DNA of 64,000 bases from Bacillus wiedmannii (GCF_001583695.1 NZ_LOBC01000019.1:1-64000), one strand, 5' to 3'; numbered from the stretch's first letter, positions 8,311-17,971 are shown. A program made the numbers and translations. The notes: generated from the sequence alone by a model not told the origin.

Positions 8311-10215
8311 TAAATGTTTCCTATATTCTCTTTGAGCGAAAAAGAAATAAACGATGCATGCAGCGATATAACACAGAATAAACAAGCCTACTTTTCTTAA
8401 TGAACCATCCATAAAGATCGTATTATGAAACGTATATAGCGCAACTGCACTATGCATACTTCCTACTATAATTGGCGCAAAAAATAGCATACACAATTGC
8501 CAACGGGAAATTTTCCACACTTCTTCTTTCGTCATTCCAAGCTTAGAGAGCGCCCCGTACCCTTTACGATCCGATGAAATGTTATGAAACCATTTAAAAT
8601 ATACGATGCTACATGAAGTAAGAAAGAATAATATACTAATAAATGAGCCTAAAAATAGAGTAATATCGCCGCCTTCTTTCATATTTACATATAACTCCAT
8701 ATTGCTTCGAAATGCATTATTATCTTGTTTCATATGTTTCCGTAAATCTTCATTTAATTTCTTCGTCTTTTCGATATTTGGTAATGTGTAGCCTCTATAT
8801 ATCATTTTTTCAGAATCAGGAACCTGATTTGCTATACTGTCAAAATCTTCATCATTCATAACGAAGAACAGACCATTAATGTACGAAGGATGATGGTTAA
8901 ATTGAACCCCTTCTTTCTGACCGTTAAATACGAATTGATATGGTTGATTCATTACTTGCAATTGAATCTCTTTTTGATCATACATATACGGATGATTGTA
9001 TTTACTATAATAAACGAGTGTAACTGTTCCTTTTTTAGGATGATACGTTTTCTGTTTTTGTTTTCTTGCCTCTTGATTGTATTCACTTTCTTTAATGAGC
9101 GGCGCTACTTCTGTTTCTCCCTTATTGGACTGAAAAGATGCATACACTCCAACAAAACTCATAGTTTGAAAATCATTATACCCATATTGATGCAATAATT
9201 GTTCAACCGCACCTTCCGCAAAGACTTCATGAGAAGAAGTACCTTTTTCTATGTAAGAAAATGAGTGTACTCCCCCGCCCCGCCACATATCTTGCATACC
9301 AGAAAAATATAAAAATACCGTACCTGTTGCCGTAACTACAAACGTCGTTGCCATTGACATTAGAAAGAAAAAACGACCATTTTCCTTCATTCGATGTGAC
9401 AATTGATTCACTATAAATAAATACGGGTATGTATACATAATCTTTTTATTTCGTTTTATCATTTCTAATATTTGAGCAGTGCCGTGTGTAAAAGAAAAAT
9501 ACGTTCCGAAAAAGACAAGTATAGACACAGGGAAAAAATAGAATGCTATCGTTGTCACCGTCGCTTGTAACGCTAACGCATATCCTATCCCTAAACAAAT
9601 AAAGCCGAATATACAAAGCCACATTGATGTTTTCTTCTCTTTTTTATCTGCTCGAAATTCTTTCAATAACCGAATGATTTTTATATTCCATATTCGTAAA
9701 GCACTTATAAAAGATAAAACAACAAATACGAACATATACGTAATAAACGTTCCCCCAATTGCTCTCACATCAAATATGACAGGGAGTTCTTTCGGAAGCC
9801 CCAGTAACATACTAAACACCATGAAAAAGAGCTTTAAAAAGATTATACCAAGCCCAATACCGAAAATATTAGCAAATACCCCGATCAATATTTGCTCGGT
9901 CATAATCACTCCTATTACGTTAGATTTCGTTGCTCCCATTAACATATATAATCCTAATTCTTTCTTACGTGCCTCTATGAAAATAGAAGTAGCGTACAAA
10001 ATAAATATGACGAAAAAAGAAATAATTATAACATTACATATGATAAGTCCCCAGCGTACGTTTTGATACCACATCGTCTCTTGCATATAGGGATGTACAA
10101 TGACAGACATGTATGCAAAAGACGCAAATATCGCAAAACAACTACTTAAGAAAAACACTTTATAATTACGCCAATTTCCTTTTATATTTTGCAGCGCTAG
10201 TTGCCGAATGTTCAT
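8305..10215 (-). CDS. FtsX-like ABC permease, BceB type (second of two)
   Basis: A 636-residue integral membrane protein. It starts with MNIRQLALQNIKGNWRNYK, has a pair of FtsX-like membrane blocks, about ten predicted segments in all, and a large extracytoplasmic region (about residues 310-530) between the seventh and eighth segments. That is the BceB/PsdB/VraG layout for sensing and removing bacitracin-like peptides. It is clearly paralogous to the next permease upstream, sharing the N-terminal signature and the late TYFKWF/VYFKWF helix. A terminator-like hairpin separates the two, so it may be expressed at a lower level. Substrate cannot be inferred from sequence. Confidence 0.87.
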   Translation of the reverse strand: MNIRQLALQNIKGNWRNYKVFFLSSCFAIFASFAYMSVIVHPYMQETMWYQNVRWGLIICNVIIISFFVIFILYATSIFIEARKKELGLYMLMGATKSNVIGVIMTEQILIGVFANIFGIGLGIIFLKLFFMVFSMLLGLPKELPVIFDVRAIGGTFITYMFVFVVLSFISALRIWNIKIIRLLKEFRADKKEKKTSMWLCIFGFICLGIGYALALQATVTTIAFYFFPVSILVFFGTYFSFTHGTAQILEMIKRNKKIMYTYPYLFIVNQLSHRMKENGRFFFLMSMATTFVVTATGTVFLYFSGMQDMWRGGGVHSFSYIEKGTSSHEVFAEGAVEQLLHQYGYNDFQTMSFVGVYASFQSNKGETEVAPLIKESEYNQEARKQKQKTYHPKKGTVTLVYYSKYNHPYMYDQKEIQLQVMNQPYQFVFNGQKEGVQFNHHPSYINGLFFVMNDEDFDSIANQVPDSEKMIYRGYTLPNIEKTKKLNEDLRKHMKQDNNAFRSNMELYVNMKEGGDITLFLGSFISILFFLTSCSIVYFKWFHNISSDRKGYGALSKLGMTKEEVWKISRWQLCMLFFAPIIVGSMHSAVALYTFHNTIFMDGSLRKVGLFILCYIAACIVYFFFAQREYRKHLD

Positions 10216-10244
10216 CTATCGTCCCCCTATAACTTACTACATAG

Positions 10245-10272
10245 GCAAAAAGCTAGAGGTTTCTCTAGCTTT
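10245..10272 (-). terminator. Terminator-like hairpin between the two permeases
   Basis: Stem AAAGCTAGAG / CTCTAGCTTT with an AAAC loop and a short T run on the minus strand. It overlaps the stop codon of the first permease. It may attenuate read-through into the second permease. Confidence 0.7.
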
Positions 10273-12187
10273 GCACGTGTTTCAAATATCCCCTTTGCGC
10301 GATCATAAAGTAAATCGCAGAAGCTACAATGTATGCTCCAATTACAATCGCACCTGATTTCCATAAATCAATATAAAGCATTTTCCCTAACGTATGAAGA
10401 GCAAATCCACTATGAATTGCACCGATCAAAATTGGGATAAAGAAGATAACGCCCATTTGTCGAATCGCAATTTTACGAATTTCTTTATCTGTCATACCGA
10501 TTCTCTTTAACGATTTAAATTGAATACGATCTTGTTCTTTATCGTTAAACCATTTAAAGTATGTCATACTACAAGCGAAAAAGAAGAACAGTACAGCTAC
10601 GAAGAAACCGATAAACATCGTAATTGCTCCTGATTCCCTTATATTTTTATAAGCGAGCACCGAGTTATTTAATTCCCCTTGCTTATCTGGTGCAATTTCC
10701 TTTTTCAAATCCAGCACAAGGTCTTCCGTACTTTTCCAGTCTTCTATATAATAACCGTAATATTTCGTCTTTTCTTCATCTGGTACGAGCTTTGCGTATT
10801 TCTCAAAATCTTGATCATTCACAATGAGATATTCACTATCATTAAAAACAGAAAATGGAGTTGGCTCATTTAATTGAACAGACTGTGTTTGTCCGTTAAT
10901 TTTAAATTCATACGGTTTTGCAAGATCTACCTTCATCATATCTTTCGCCATATCCATTATGACCATCGTTGCACTACCTGGTGCATTATGAACTTCTCTA
11001 ACTTGCTCTCTCTTTTGTTTACGTACTTCAGCGTTATATTCTTTTTCTGAAACAATCGCCATTGGCACTTCATGTTCACCGTTAAACATCGTGATTTTTT
11101 GACTTCCAGGAAGTTTTACGTATGTTACTTCTCGCGCTTCTTCAAATCCGTGTTTTTTTATTAATTCTTTTGTTTTCCCTTCTTTTATAACATTATGCGT
11201 ATTAATTCCCTTTTCCTCATACGAAATAGCATGTGGGGTACTAGTTACTGCCTTATAACTCATATCCTCAAAAAATACGTACAGTGTACCAACTGCCGAA
11301 GATACAACCGCCGTAATGATAGAAATTACAAATAGAAAACGAGCATTATCTTTCATTTTATAAATAAGATTGCTAAGTACGAACATATTTGGATATGTAT
11401 AAAAAGATTTTTTTCTTTTTTGCAATGCTTTTAATACGACTGTACTACCTTGTGTAAACAGTAAATAAGTTCCGCCTATCGTCAGCCCTACAATCGGTAA
11501 AAACAGTATGATAAAATTCATAAATGTCACTTGGAAGCTAAGTACATATGCAACAATAATACATCCTATACCAACTACACATAACGATGTAAATGCAAAA
11601 GGTTCTACTTTTTGTTTTCTTGCTTCTCTTAATAAATCGATAATTTGCAAGCGCCCTACTGTCCAAACACTAAACAATGATAAGATTAAAAATAGAATAA
11701 AGTATACACCAGCTGTAATAAGAATTGCTTTACTATTCCATACGAGTGGAAGTGTTTTATCTATTTTCAATATTACGCTTAATGCTTGGAAAAATAATTT
11801 TGAACAAAGCATGCCAAGCCCAATACCTACTACAATTGCAATGCTACCTAACATAAGCTGTTCTAATATAATCATTCGGCCAAGTTGAGATTTTGTTCCG
11901 CCTATTAATGTTAATAGACCAAACTCTTTTTTTCTTGCTCGTAAAAATGTTGAATTTGCATATAAAATAAAGAGTGCTGAGAAGATGACTACAATATAAT
12001 TCATCGATTCTAGCCCTTTTGAGATCATCTCTCTCATACTAATATTACCACTTACGACATCTGGATGATAAATAAAGGAAGCATACATGAAAAATACGAC
12101 AATCGATAAACAGCTACTAATAAGGAAAGCTTTATAATTACGCCAATTTCCTTTTACGTTATTAAGCGCGAGCTGGCGAAAGTTCAT
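10265..12187 (-). CDS. FtsX-like ABC permease, BceB type (first of two)
   Basis: A 640-residue membrane protein with the BceB layout: an N-terminal helix (MNFRQLALNNVKGNWRNYK), FtsX blocks near both ends, and an extracytoplasmic domain at about residues 310-530 thought to contact the peptide antibiotic and the sensor kinase. Its start lies 26 bases inside the ATPase gene, and the GGAGGGG ribosome site is within ATPase codons, so translation is probably coupled. This is expected of an ATPase-permease pair. The adjacent 636-residue paralogue makes a two-permease set, which differs from the single BceB of B. subtilis modules. Confidence 0.88.
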   Translation of the reverse strand: MNFRQLALNNVKGNWRNYKAFLISSCLSIVVFFMYASFIYHPDVVSGNISMREMISKGLESMNYIVVIFSALFILYANSTFLRARKKEFGLLTLIGGTKSQLGRMIILEQLMLGSIAIVVGIGLGMLCSKLFFQALSVILKIDKTLPLVWNSKAILITAGVYFILFLILSLFSVWTVGRLQIIDLLREARKQKVEPFAFTSLCVVGIGCIIVAYVLSFQVTFMNFIILFLPIVGLTIGGTYLLFTQGSTVVLKALQKRKKSFYTYPNMFVLSNLIYKMKDNARFLFVISIITAVVSSAVGTLYVFFEDMSYKAVTSTPHAISYEEKGINTHNVIKEGKTKELIKKHGFEEAREVTYVKLPGSQKITMFNGEHEVPMAIVSEKEYNAEVRKQKREQVREVHNAPGSATMVIMDMAKDMMKVDLAKPYEFKINGQTQSVQLNEPTPFSVFNDSEYLIVNDQDFEKYAKLVPDEEKTKYYGYYIEDWKSTEDLVLDLKKEIAPDKQGELNNSVLAYKNIRESGAITMFIGFFVAVLFFFFACSMTYFKWFNDKEQDRIQFKSLKRIGMTDKEIRKIAIRQMGVIFFIPILIGAIHSGFALHTLGKMLYIDLWKSGAIVIGAYIVASAIYFMIAQRGYLKHVQS

Positions 12188-12938
12188 GATATTCCCCTCC
12201 TAGCATCGCAAGTACGTCCAGAATTTCTTGGAAAAAGGCTTGTTTCGTTCTTCCTTTATGTATTTCTGAAAAAATTTCTCCGTCGCGAATGAAAAGAATA
12301 CGCTCGCAATAACTCGCCGCTACTGGATCATGCGTTACCATTGCAATTGTCACTTTCTTTTGTTCATGTAAATCTTGCAACGCGCTCATTAATGATTTTG
12401 CTGACTTTGAATCTAAGTTTCCAGTTGGCTCATCCGCTAAAATTAACGTCGGTTCATGAATGATCGCTCTCGCAGCTGCTGCACGTTGTTGCTGTCCGCC
12501 TGATACTTCATATACTTTTTTATTTAATATTTCTTCGATATTTAAGAACTTTGCAATCTCAAGCACTTTTGCATCGATTTCATTTACAGATTTCTTCGCC
12601 ATTACAAGTGGTAAAATGATATTTTCTTTAATCGATAACGTATCAAGTAAGTTAAAATCTTGGAAAATGAACCCTAAATGTGTACGGCGAAACTCTGCTA
12701 ATTTTGCAGCACGCATTTGATTAATTTCTTCGCCATTTACAAGCACATGACCTGAAGTTTGCTTATCAATTGTTGCTAATAAATTTAAAAGCGTTGTTTT
12801 CCCGCTTCCTGAAGGACCCATAATCCCTACAAATTCGCCTTCTTCTATTTTAAAATTTATATCATTTAAAGCAGTCGTCGCTACTGAACCTTTTGATTGG
12901 TACACCTTTGTTAATCCTTTTACTTCAAGAACACTCAT
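12162..12938 (-). CDS. ABC transporter ATPase, BceA type
   Basis: A 258-residue nucleotide-binding subunit of the LolD/MacB/BceA class. Visible motifs are Walker A GPSGSGKTT (about residues 40-48), Q-loop FQDFNLLDTLS, signature VSGGQQQR, Walker B LILADEPTGNLD and H-loop VTHD. It powers the downstream FtsX-like permease or permeases and, in Bce systems, also relays flux to the kinase. It follows the kinase gene after about 90 bases that carry a palindromic candidate operator, so it is probably the induced part of the module. Confidence 0.93.
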   Translation of the reverse strand: MSVLEVKGLTKVYQSKGSVATTALNDINFKIEEGEFVGIMGPSGSGKTTLLNLLATIDKQTSGHVLVNGEEINQMRAAKLAEFRRTHLGFIFQDFNLLDTLSIKENIILPLVMAKKSVNEIDAKVLEIAKFLNIEEILNKKVYEVSGGQQQRAAAARAIIHEPTLILADEPTGNLDSKSAKSLMSALQDLHEQKKVTIAMVTHDPVAASYCERILFIRDGEIFSEIHKGRTKQAFFQEILDVLAMLGGEYHELSPARA

Positions 12939-13013
12939 TTCTAATCCCCCTATGTGTTTTCTTCTTACATTTACTATAAGAAAAATAAGAAAAAGAAACG
13001 AGTGATTTCCCTT

Positions 13014-13027
13014 ACAAAACGTTTTGT
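13014..13027. promoter_or_regulatory. Palindromic candidate response-regulator site before the ABC genes
   Basis: ACAAAACGTTTTGT is a perfect 14-bp palindrome (13014-13027). A related TTACAGTTTTGTCA stretch sits beside it (about 13032-13046), partly inside the kinase 3' end. It lies 76 bases upstream of the ATPase start. Bce-type regulators bind inverted repeats upstream of their transporter genes. A minus-strand TATAGT near 12973 could be the -10. Binding by the adjacent regulator is inference. Confidence 0.45.
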
Positions 13028-13031
13028 TATC

Positions 13032-14114
13032 TTACAGTTTTGTCATTTTTCTCATTAATGTATGATATTCTTCATCTTTTGCAAATTGGAACGTGAATGT
13101 TGTCCCTTCCCCTTCAGCCGATTGCACATACATTCCATGATGTAAATTATCGCAAATTTCCTTCGTAATATATAAACCCATTCCAGTCGCTTCTCTCGTT
13201 TTACGGCCATTTATTCCCGTAAAGAATGGATCAAATATACGCTTTACATCTTGCTTTGGAATACCAATTCCATTGTCCTTAATATGTAGTAACACCTTTT
13301 GATCTTTCTCTTCAATTTGAAATTGAATTTCCTTTTTCTCTGCTTCTGAAATTTTCGTATACTTAATTGCATTTACAACAATTTGCCCTATAGCAATACT
13401 GAGCCATTTTCTATCAGATGCAACCATACAAGTATCTTCATCAAACATTACTTTCGGAAATACCGACGATTGAATGAAAGATTTTCGATTTTCATTAATA
13501 ATACCCCTGATGATATCTATCACATTTACTACTTCTACTTTATAATCTTTCGCAAATTGCTCTAACCTTGCCATATGTAACGCTAAATCTAAACCATTTA
13601 GTATACGATTATTTTCTTCGCGAATACTTTCAACTGTTGCTCTTGCTTCACGATGCTCTTTACCAAACTTTTGTAATAGCAATTCTATAACCGATACTGG
13701 TGTTTTCATTTGATGAATCCATTGGTTCATAAATATCATTTGCTGTTGTTCTTTCGCATGTTGTTTATGAACTTCATTCATATATTGCTGTCTTAATAGC
13801 GTAAACGATTCAACAACCATCTCTTGCTCTGACGTATAAGAAGTATCAATAAGTAAAGAGTCGTGTAATGTATTTCCGCTAGCAACATATTTTTCGATTC
13901 TTTTTAAAAATATACTTCGTTTTCGATAATCGTAAATGAGGTATACAATAAATACAACTGTCCCTAATAAAAGCCCATATAACCACGTACTCCAATCAAT
14001 GGATCTTTTTTCTAAAAAACTTTGCAACTGCAAAACGAGCCCAAATAAACAAAGGCTACTAATATAAGAAAGAAGTAAAGAAAAACGGTCCATGAAGTAA
14101 TTTTTAACCTTCAT
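13032..14114 (-). CDS. Intramembrane-sensing histidine kinase, BceS type
   Basis: A 360-residue sensor kinase. The N-terminus has two membrane helices (about residues 8-28 and 40-60) with a very short outside loop, as in intramembrane-sensing kinases that detect antibiotics through the partner transporter. The H-box is FMNQWIHQMKTPVSV, with His as phospho-acceptor. The HATPase domain follows, with GQIVVNAIKYT (N box), DNGIGIP (G1) and GMGLYI (G2). I start at ATG 14114, which overlaps the regulator stop; an in-frame codon 12 residues upstream is possible. Confidence 0.92.
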   Translation of the reverse strand: MKVKNYFMDRFSLLLSYISSLCLFGLVLQLQSFLEKRSIDWSTWLYGLLLGTVVFIVYLIYDYRKRSIFLKRIEKYVASGNTLHDSLLIDTSYTSEQEMVVESFTLLRQQYMNEVHKQHAKEQQQMIFMNQWIHQMKTPVSVIELLLQKFGKEHREARATVESIREENNRILNGLDLALHMARLEQFAKDYKVEVVNVIDIIRGIINENRKSFIQSSVFPKVMFDEDTCMVASDRKWLSIAIGQIVVNAIKYTKISEAEKKEIQFQIEEKDQKVLLHIKDNGIGIPKQDVKRIFDPFFTGINGRKTREATGMGLYITKEICDNLHHGMYVQSAEGEGTTFTFQFAKDEEYHTLMRKMTKL

Positions 14115-14811
14115 GCCCTTCGCCCCACTCTGTAAGAAGCGCATAACCATATCCGCGTTTCGTTACAATTGCATTTTGAATGCCTAGCTCCTCTAGTTTC
14201 TTCCTTACGCGTTTTACATTTACGGTTAATGTATTATCATCAACAAAAGCTACCTCATCCCACAGGGCTTCTAACAGTTCTTCACGCGTTACATATTGAT
14301 TTGCTTGTTTCATTAAACATTCTAATAAGTAAAATTCATTTTTTGTCAGCTCCGTTTGTTGCCCCTGCCACTCAACAATGTGCTGGGACGGAAATAACAA
14401 CAGTCCATTTACACCTAAACAATCACTCTCAGCAACAGAGGCATACTCACCATAGCCACGACGAAGTGCACTTTTCACCTTAGCCATTACAATATCTAAA
14501 TGGAATGGCTTCGTAATGTAATCATCTCCACCATTCTCGATCGCCATTACTTGATCCATTTCCCCTGTTCTTGCAGAAACAAAAATAATCGGCGCATTCG
14601 ATACAGTACGAATTTGACGACACCAATAAAAACCATCAAAATATGGTAAATTAATATCCAGTAATACGAGATGAGGATTTATTTTTACGAACTCATCTTT
14701 TATATGACGTAAATCACTTGCTCTAAACGATTGATAGCCATACCTTTCTAAATGCTCCTCTAATATTCTCGCTATTTTTTCATCATCTTCTACAATTAAT
14801 ATTTTATACAT
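14104..14811 (-). CDS. OmpR-family response regulator, BceR type
   Basis: A 235-residue two-domain regulator. The receiver domain (about residues 1-115) has the acidic pair VEDDEK near the N-terminus, the phospho-acceptor Asp in LVLLDINLP (about D51), the SAR switch region and the lysine of ITKPF. A winged-helix Trans_reg_C domain (about 130-230) follows, with DDNTLTVNVKRVRKKL as the recognition helix. The stop overlaps the kinase start, and the five-gene order regulator-kinase-ATPase-permease-permease fits a self-contained antimicrobial peptide response. Confidence 0.94.
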   Translation of the reverse strand: MYKILIVEDDEKIARILEEHLERYGYQSFRASDLRHIKDEFVKINPHLVLLDINLPYFDGFYWCRQIRTVSNAPIIFVSARTGEMDQVMAIENGGDDYITKPFHLDIVMAKVKSALRRGYGEYASVAESDCLGVNGLLLFPSQHIVEWQGQQTELTKNEFYLLECLMKQANQYVTREELLEALWDEVAFVDDNTLTVNVKRVRKKLEELGIQNAIVTKRGYGYALLTEWGEGHEG

Positions 14812-14920
14812 GTTCGTTTTCTCCCCATAAAAAATTCTTCCAAAGCCACTCCTTGTTCTATTATAAATTGAAAATTAAATTAGTGGGTATTTTTTCCTAT
14901 ACGAATCAGACATTTACAAT

Positions 14921-14950
14921 AAAAAAAGACTGCCATATTTCGGCAGTCTT
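14921..14950 (-). terminator. Terminator of spo0B-obg
   Basis: 9-bp stem AAGACTGCC / GGCAGTCTT followed by seven Ts on the minus strand. It overlaps the obg stop codon. Confidence 0.88.
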
Positions 14951-16232
14951 AATCGATAAATTCAAATTGATATTCAAGAATTTTTACAATATCTCCGTCT
15001 ACTGCACCACGTGCACGAAGGGCTTCATCAATACCCATTCCACGCATTTGACGAGCAAATCGGCGTACAGATTCATCACGTGAGAAGTCTGTCATTTTGA
15101 ATGTTTTCTCAATATCATAACCAGAAATAACAAATGTGCCATCACTTTCGCGTGTAATTTCAAAATTAGATTCAGATTCAAATTTGTACATTACACTTGC
15201 TTCAGATTCTTCTACATCATCGTACATTGGGAATTCTGGTGTTGTTTCTAATAAGTTCGCTACTTCAAATAGTAAGTCACGAACACCTTGTTTCGTTATA
15301 GCTGAGATTGGGAAAATTTTCACTTCGTCTCCCAATTTTTCTTTAAATGCTTGTAAGTTTTCTTCTGCACCTGGCATATCCATTTTGTTTGCAACAACAA
15401 CTTGTGGACGCTCAGTTAAACGCATATTGTATTCTTTTAGTTCACTATTGATTGTTACATAATCTTCATATGGCTCACGGCCTTCTAAACCAGACATATC
15501 GATAACGTGCACGATTACACGTGTACGCTCAATATGACGTAAGAATTGGTGTCCAAGTCCGACGCCGGCATGTGCGCCTTCAATTAGTCCAGGAAGGTCA
15601 GCCATAACGAAGCTGCGGTTATCACCAGTTTCAACAACACCAAGATTTGGAACGATTGTTGTAAAGTGATACTCTGCAATTTTCGGACGCGCTGATGATA
15701 CAACAGATAATAATGTAGATTTACCTACACTTGGGAATCCAACAAGTCCAACATCTGCTAGCACTTTAAGTTCTAACGTGACATCACGTTCTTGACCTGG
15801 TTCACCGTTCTCAGCGATTTCTGGCGCTGGGTTCGTCGGTGTTGCGAAACGTGAGTTACCACGACCACCGCGGCCACCCTTTGCGATTACAGCTGTTTGT
15901 TCATGCGTTACTAAATCGGCAAGAATTTCACCTGTTTTTTCATCTTTTACTATTGTTCCCGGTGGAACCTTTACGATTAAATCTTCAGATTTACGACCGT
16001 GCTGACCTTTACTCATTCCATGCTGACCACGATCAGCTTTGAAATGACGTTGGTAGCGGAAGTCCATTAATGTACGTAAGCCTTCCTCAACAACAAAAAC
16101 AACATCTGCACCTTTACCACCGTCGCCACCTGCTGGGCCACCTTTAGGTACATACTTCTCACGACGATACGCAACCATTCCGTTACCACCGTCGCCGCCT
16201 TTTACATATATCTTGACCTGATCTACAAACAT
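14949..16232 (-). CDS. obg: GTPase Obg (CgtA)
   Basis: Essential GTPase in 50S ribosome assembly and the general stress/sporulation response. The 427-residue protein has the glycine-rich Obg fold (residues 1-158; [16 protein letters not shown] start), the G domain with GFPSVGKST (G1), DLPGL (G3) and NKMD (G4), and a C-terminal OCT domain with [14 protein letters not shown] take ATG 16232, whose first base falls within the spo0B TAA stop (TAATG), instead of a codon 27 residues upstream inside spo0B. The spo0B-obg pair is conserved in Bacillus. Confidence 0.97.
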   Translation of the reverse strand: MFVDQVKIYVKGGDGGNGMVAYRREKYVPKGGPAGGDGGKGADVVFVVEEGLRTLMDFRYQRHFKADRGQHGMSKGQHGRKSEDLIVKVPPGTIVKDEKTGEILADLVTHEQTAVIAKGGRGGRGNSRFATPTNPAPEIAENGEPGQERDVTLELKVLADVGLVGFPSVGKSTLLSVVSSARPKIAEYHFTTIVPNLGVVETGDNRSFVMADLPGLIEGAHAGVGLGHQFLRHIERTRVIVHVIDMSGLEGREPYEDYVTINSELKEYNMRLTERPQVVVANKMDMPGAEENLQAFKEKLGDEVKIFPISAITKQGVRDLLFEVANLLETTPEFPMYDDVEESEASVMYKFESESNFEITRESDGTFVISGYDIEKTFKMTDFSRDESVRRFARQMRGMGIDEALRARGAVDGDIVKILEYQFEFID

Positions 16233-16780
16233 TATTTCACCACACTTTTTTCGATTGGTTGTAATATAACTGAGACTTCTTCGTCTCGTACTGTATAAGA
16301 AATGGAATACCATTTATTGTTTTGGTTCGCAAGCCAATTCTGTAGTTCTTCTACACTCGTTAGCTTACCACGAAAATCAAAAAAGAAACGAGCATTCTCC
16401 GCGTCACATTCAATTGTGATACAAACATAATTTTCAACATATACGTCTAAACTATGCTGAAGTATTGAGAAAAATTGATTCGTCCATATACATACAGTCT
16501 CATCTAAGTGAGATAAGTTATGTAATTTCCCTAATACTTCGTACTCCAATAAGCACGGCTGCTGTTTCCAATTATATGTTAAAATCCACTCTGAAAATAA
16601 AGGCATTGATAGCCCTATCAGATTGGATTCTTGTCTCGCTTCTTGGACAAAACGATCGATGAGACTATGAATCTCTTCCACTTTTCCAAGGGAAAGGTTT
16701 CCTTTCACCATCTGCATACGATTGAGCCAATCATGTCTTGAATGACGCAATGCATCTATAATTGTCCATTTTTCATTCAT
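16232..16780 (-). CDS. spo0B: Sporulation initiation phosphotransferase Spo0B
   Basis: Passes phosphate from Spo0F to Spo0A in the sporulation phosphorelay. The 182-residue cytoplasmic protein has an N-terminal helical hairpin for dimerisation with the phospho-accepting histidine in [13 protein letters not shown] (H16; equivalent to H30 of B. subtilis), and a degenerate kinase-like C-terminal domain. The B. subtilis protein is slightly longer at the N-terminus. It is coupled to obg by the TAATG overlap and follows rpmA after a strong terminator. Confidence 0.94.
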   Translation of the reverse strand: MNEKWTIIDALRHSRHDWLNRMQMVKGNLSLGKVEEIHSLIDRFVQEARQESNLIGLSMPLFSEWILTYNWKQQPCLLEYEVLGKLHNLSHLDETVCIWTNQFFSILQHSLDVYVENYVCITIECDAENARFFFDFRGKLTSVEELQNWLANQNNKWYSISYTVRDEEVSVILQPIEKSVVK

Positions 16781-16796
16781 TTAGATACCCCTTAAT

Positions 16797-16833
16797 ATAG
16801 AAAAACTCTAACCTGCACTCAGGTTAGAGTTTT
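16797..16833 (-). terminator. Terminator of rplU-prp-rpmA
   Basis: A 14-bp perfect stem (AAAACTCTAACCTG / CAGGTTAGAGTTTT) with a four-base loop, between rpmA and spo0B. It has a T-rich 3' end on the minus strand and an equivalent A-rich flank. Confidence 0.92.
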
Positions 16834-16843
16834 CCGTGAGTTC

Positions 16844-17134
16844 TTATGCTTCTTGAGCAACAGGATATACGCTCACTTGTTTGCGGTCACGGCCAAGACG
16901 CTCAAAGCGTACTACGCCGTCAACTTTCGCGTATAAAGTGTCATCGCCACCACGACCAACGTTAACACCTGGATAAATTTTTGTACCGCGTTGACGGTAA
17001 AGAATTGAACCACCTGAAACCGTTTGACCATCTGCGCGTTTAGCACCAAGACGTTTTGACTGAGAGTCACGACCGTTCTTTGTACTACCTACACCTTTCT
17101 TAGATGCGAAAAACTGAAGATCTAATCTTAACAT
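16844..17134 (-). CDS. rpmA: 50S ribosomal protein L27
   Basis: A 96-residue ribosomal protein of the peptidyl-transferase region. The N-terminus [17 protein letters not shown] carries the Firmicutes extension that ends ...FFA and must be cut by the Prp protease before L27 works; the processing gene is directly upstream. The [19 protein letters not shown] core is typical. It lies three bases after the prp stop, in the order rplU-prp-rpmA. Confidence 0.98.
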   Translation of the reverse strand: MLRLDLQFFASKKGVGSTKNGRDSQSKRLGAKRADGQTVSGGSILYRQRGTKIYPGVNVGRGGDDTLYAKVDGVVRFERLGRDRKQVSVYPVAQEA

Positions 17135-17137
17135 ACG

Positions 17138-17482
17138 TTACACCTCCTGCACTTTTTCTATTAAACGGATATACTTTCCGTAATCAAGTTCGATCGTCTT
17201 AAGCGAAACAACCAATCCTTCTAAAAGCGTTTGTGCTTTTTCTGCTGCATGAACGTCTAAATCATTAGGCAATTCATACGTTAAGAATCCGCCATCACTT
17301 CCGAGTTCAATAGTTGCCTGCACATTACAAAGTTCTTCCACTGCATTTATAGAACCAAACACAACCGCTGTAGTTGCTGCACAGACAAGGTCTTGTCCAT
17401 GTGGCGCATAATTGGCATGTCCAGTCATTTTAAATGATTGGATACTTCCTAATTTCGTGCGACTTATCGTAATTTTAATCAT
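17138..17482 (-). CDS. prp: Ribosomal-processing cysteine protease Prp (YsxB)
   Basis: A 114-residue cysteine protease that removes the N-terminal extension of L27. The catalytic pair is visible as His22 in MTGHANYA and Cys34 in LVCAATTAV. It lies between rplU and rpmA, the conserved Firmicutes arrangement, 11 bases after rplU, so it is made with its substrate. Confidence 0.95.
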   Translation of the reverse strand: MIKITISRTKLGSIQSFKMTGHANYAPHGQDLVCAATTAVVFGSINAVEELCNVQATIELGSDGGFLTYELPNDLDVHAAEKAQTLLEGLVVSLKTIELDYGKYIRLIEKVQEV

Positions 17483-17493
17483 GTTAACCTGGA

Positions 17494-17802
17494 TTAAGCG
17501 TTGATAGCTTCAACAACTAGCTTAGTGTAAGGTTGACGATGACCTTGTTTCTTACGATTGTTCTTTTTCGCTTTGTATTTGAAAACGATGATTTTCTTAG
17601 CGCGACCTTGTTTTTCAACTTTCGCAGTAACTGTTGCACCTTCTACAACTGGGCTACCAACTTTAACGTTTTCGCCACCAACGAAAAGAACTTTGTCAAA
17701 AGTAACAGTTTCACCAGCTTCAACATCTAATTTTTCAATGTAGATTGCTTGACCAGCTTCAACTTTAATTTGTTTTCCACCTGTTTCGATAATTGCGTAC
17801 AT
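17494..17802 (-). CDS. rplU: 50S ribosomal protein L21
   Basis: A 102-residue 23S rRNA-binding protein. [18 protein letters not shown] at the N-terminus and [19 protein letters not shown] near the C-terminus are diagnostic. It is the first gene of rplU-prp-rpmA and is preceded by an L21 leader RNA for autoregulation. Confidence 0.98.
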
Positions 17803-17806
17803 ACTT

Positions 17807-17913
17807 GCACCTCCTCTTAATTACTAAGACTCGCCAAAAACGAGGTAGACATAAATGTCTTTAGGGAACCTGTCTTGTGCGGTTGTAGCATATAGCCGTT
17901 TAGGTGCTATAAA
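17807..17913 (-). ncRNA. Ribosomal protein L21 leader
   Basis: The roughly 105-base leader just upstream of rplU matches my memory of the L21 leader of Bacilli. On the minus strand it contains a GGTTCCCTAAAGACATTTATG-like core (around 17850-17873) with an AGACATTTATGTCT palindrome, then a CTCG...CGAG hairpin near the ribosome site. In B. subtilis this element is proposed to bind L21 and regulate the operon. Boundaries are approximate. Confidence 0.75.
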
Positions 17914-17971
17914 CTATAACATAAAGATGTTATCATGAATCATAGACGGTTGTCAATAAATGTTCTGCTAA

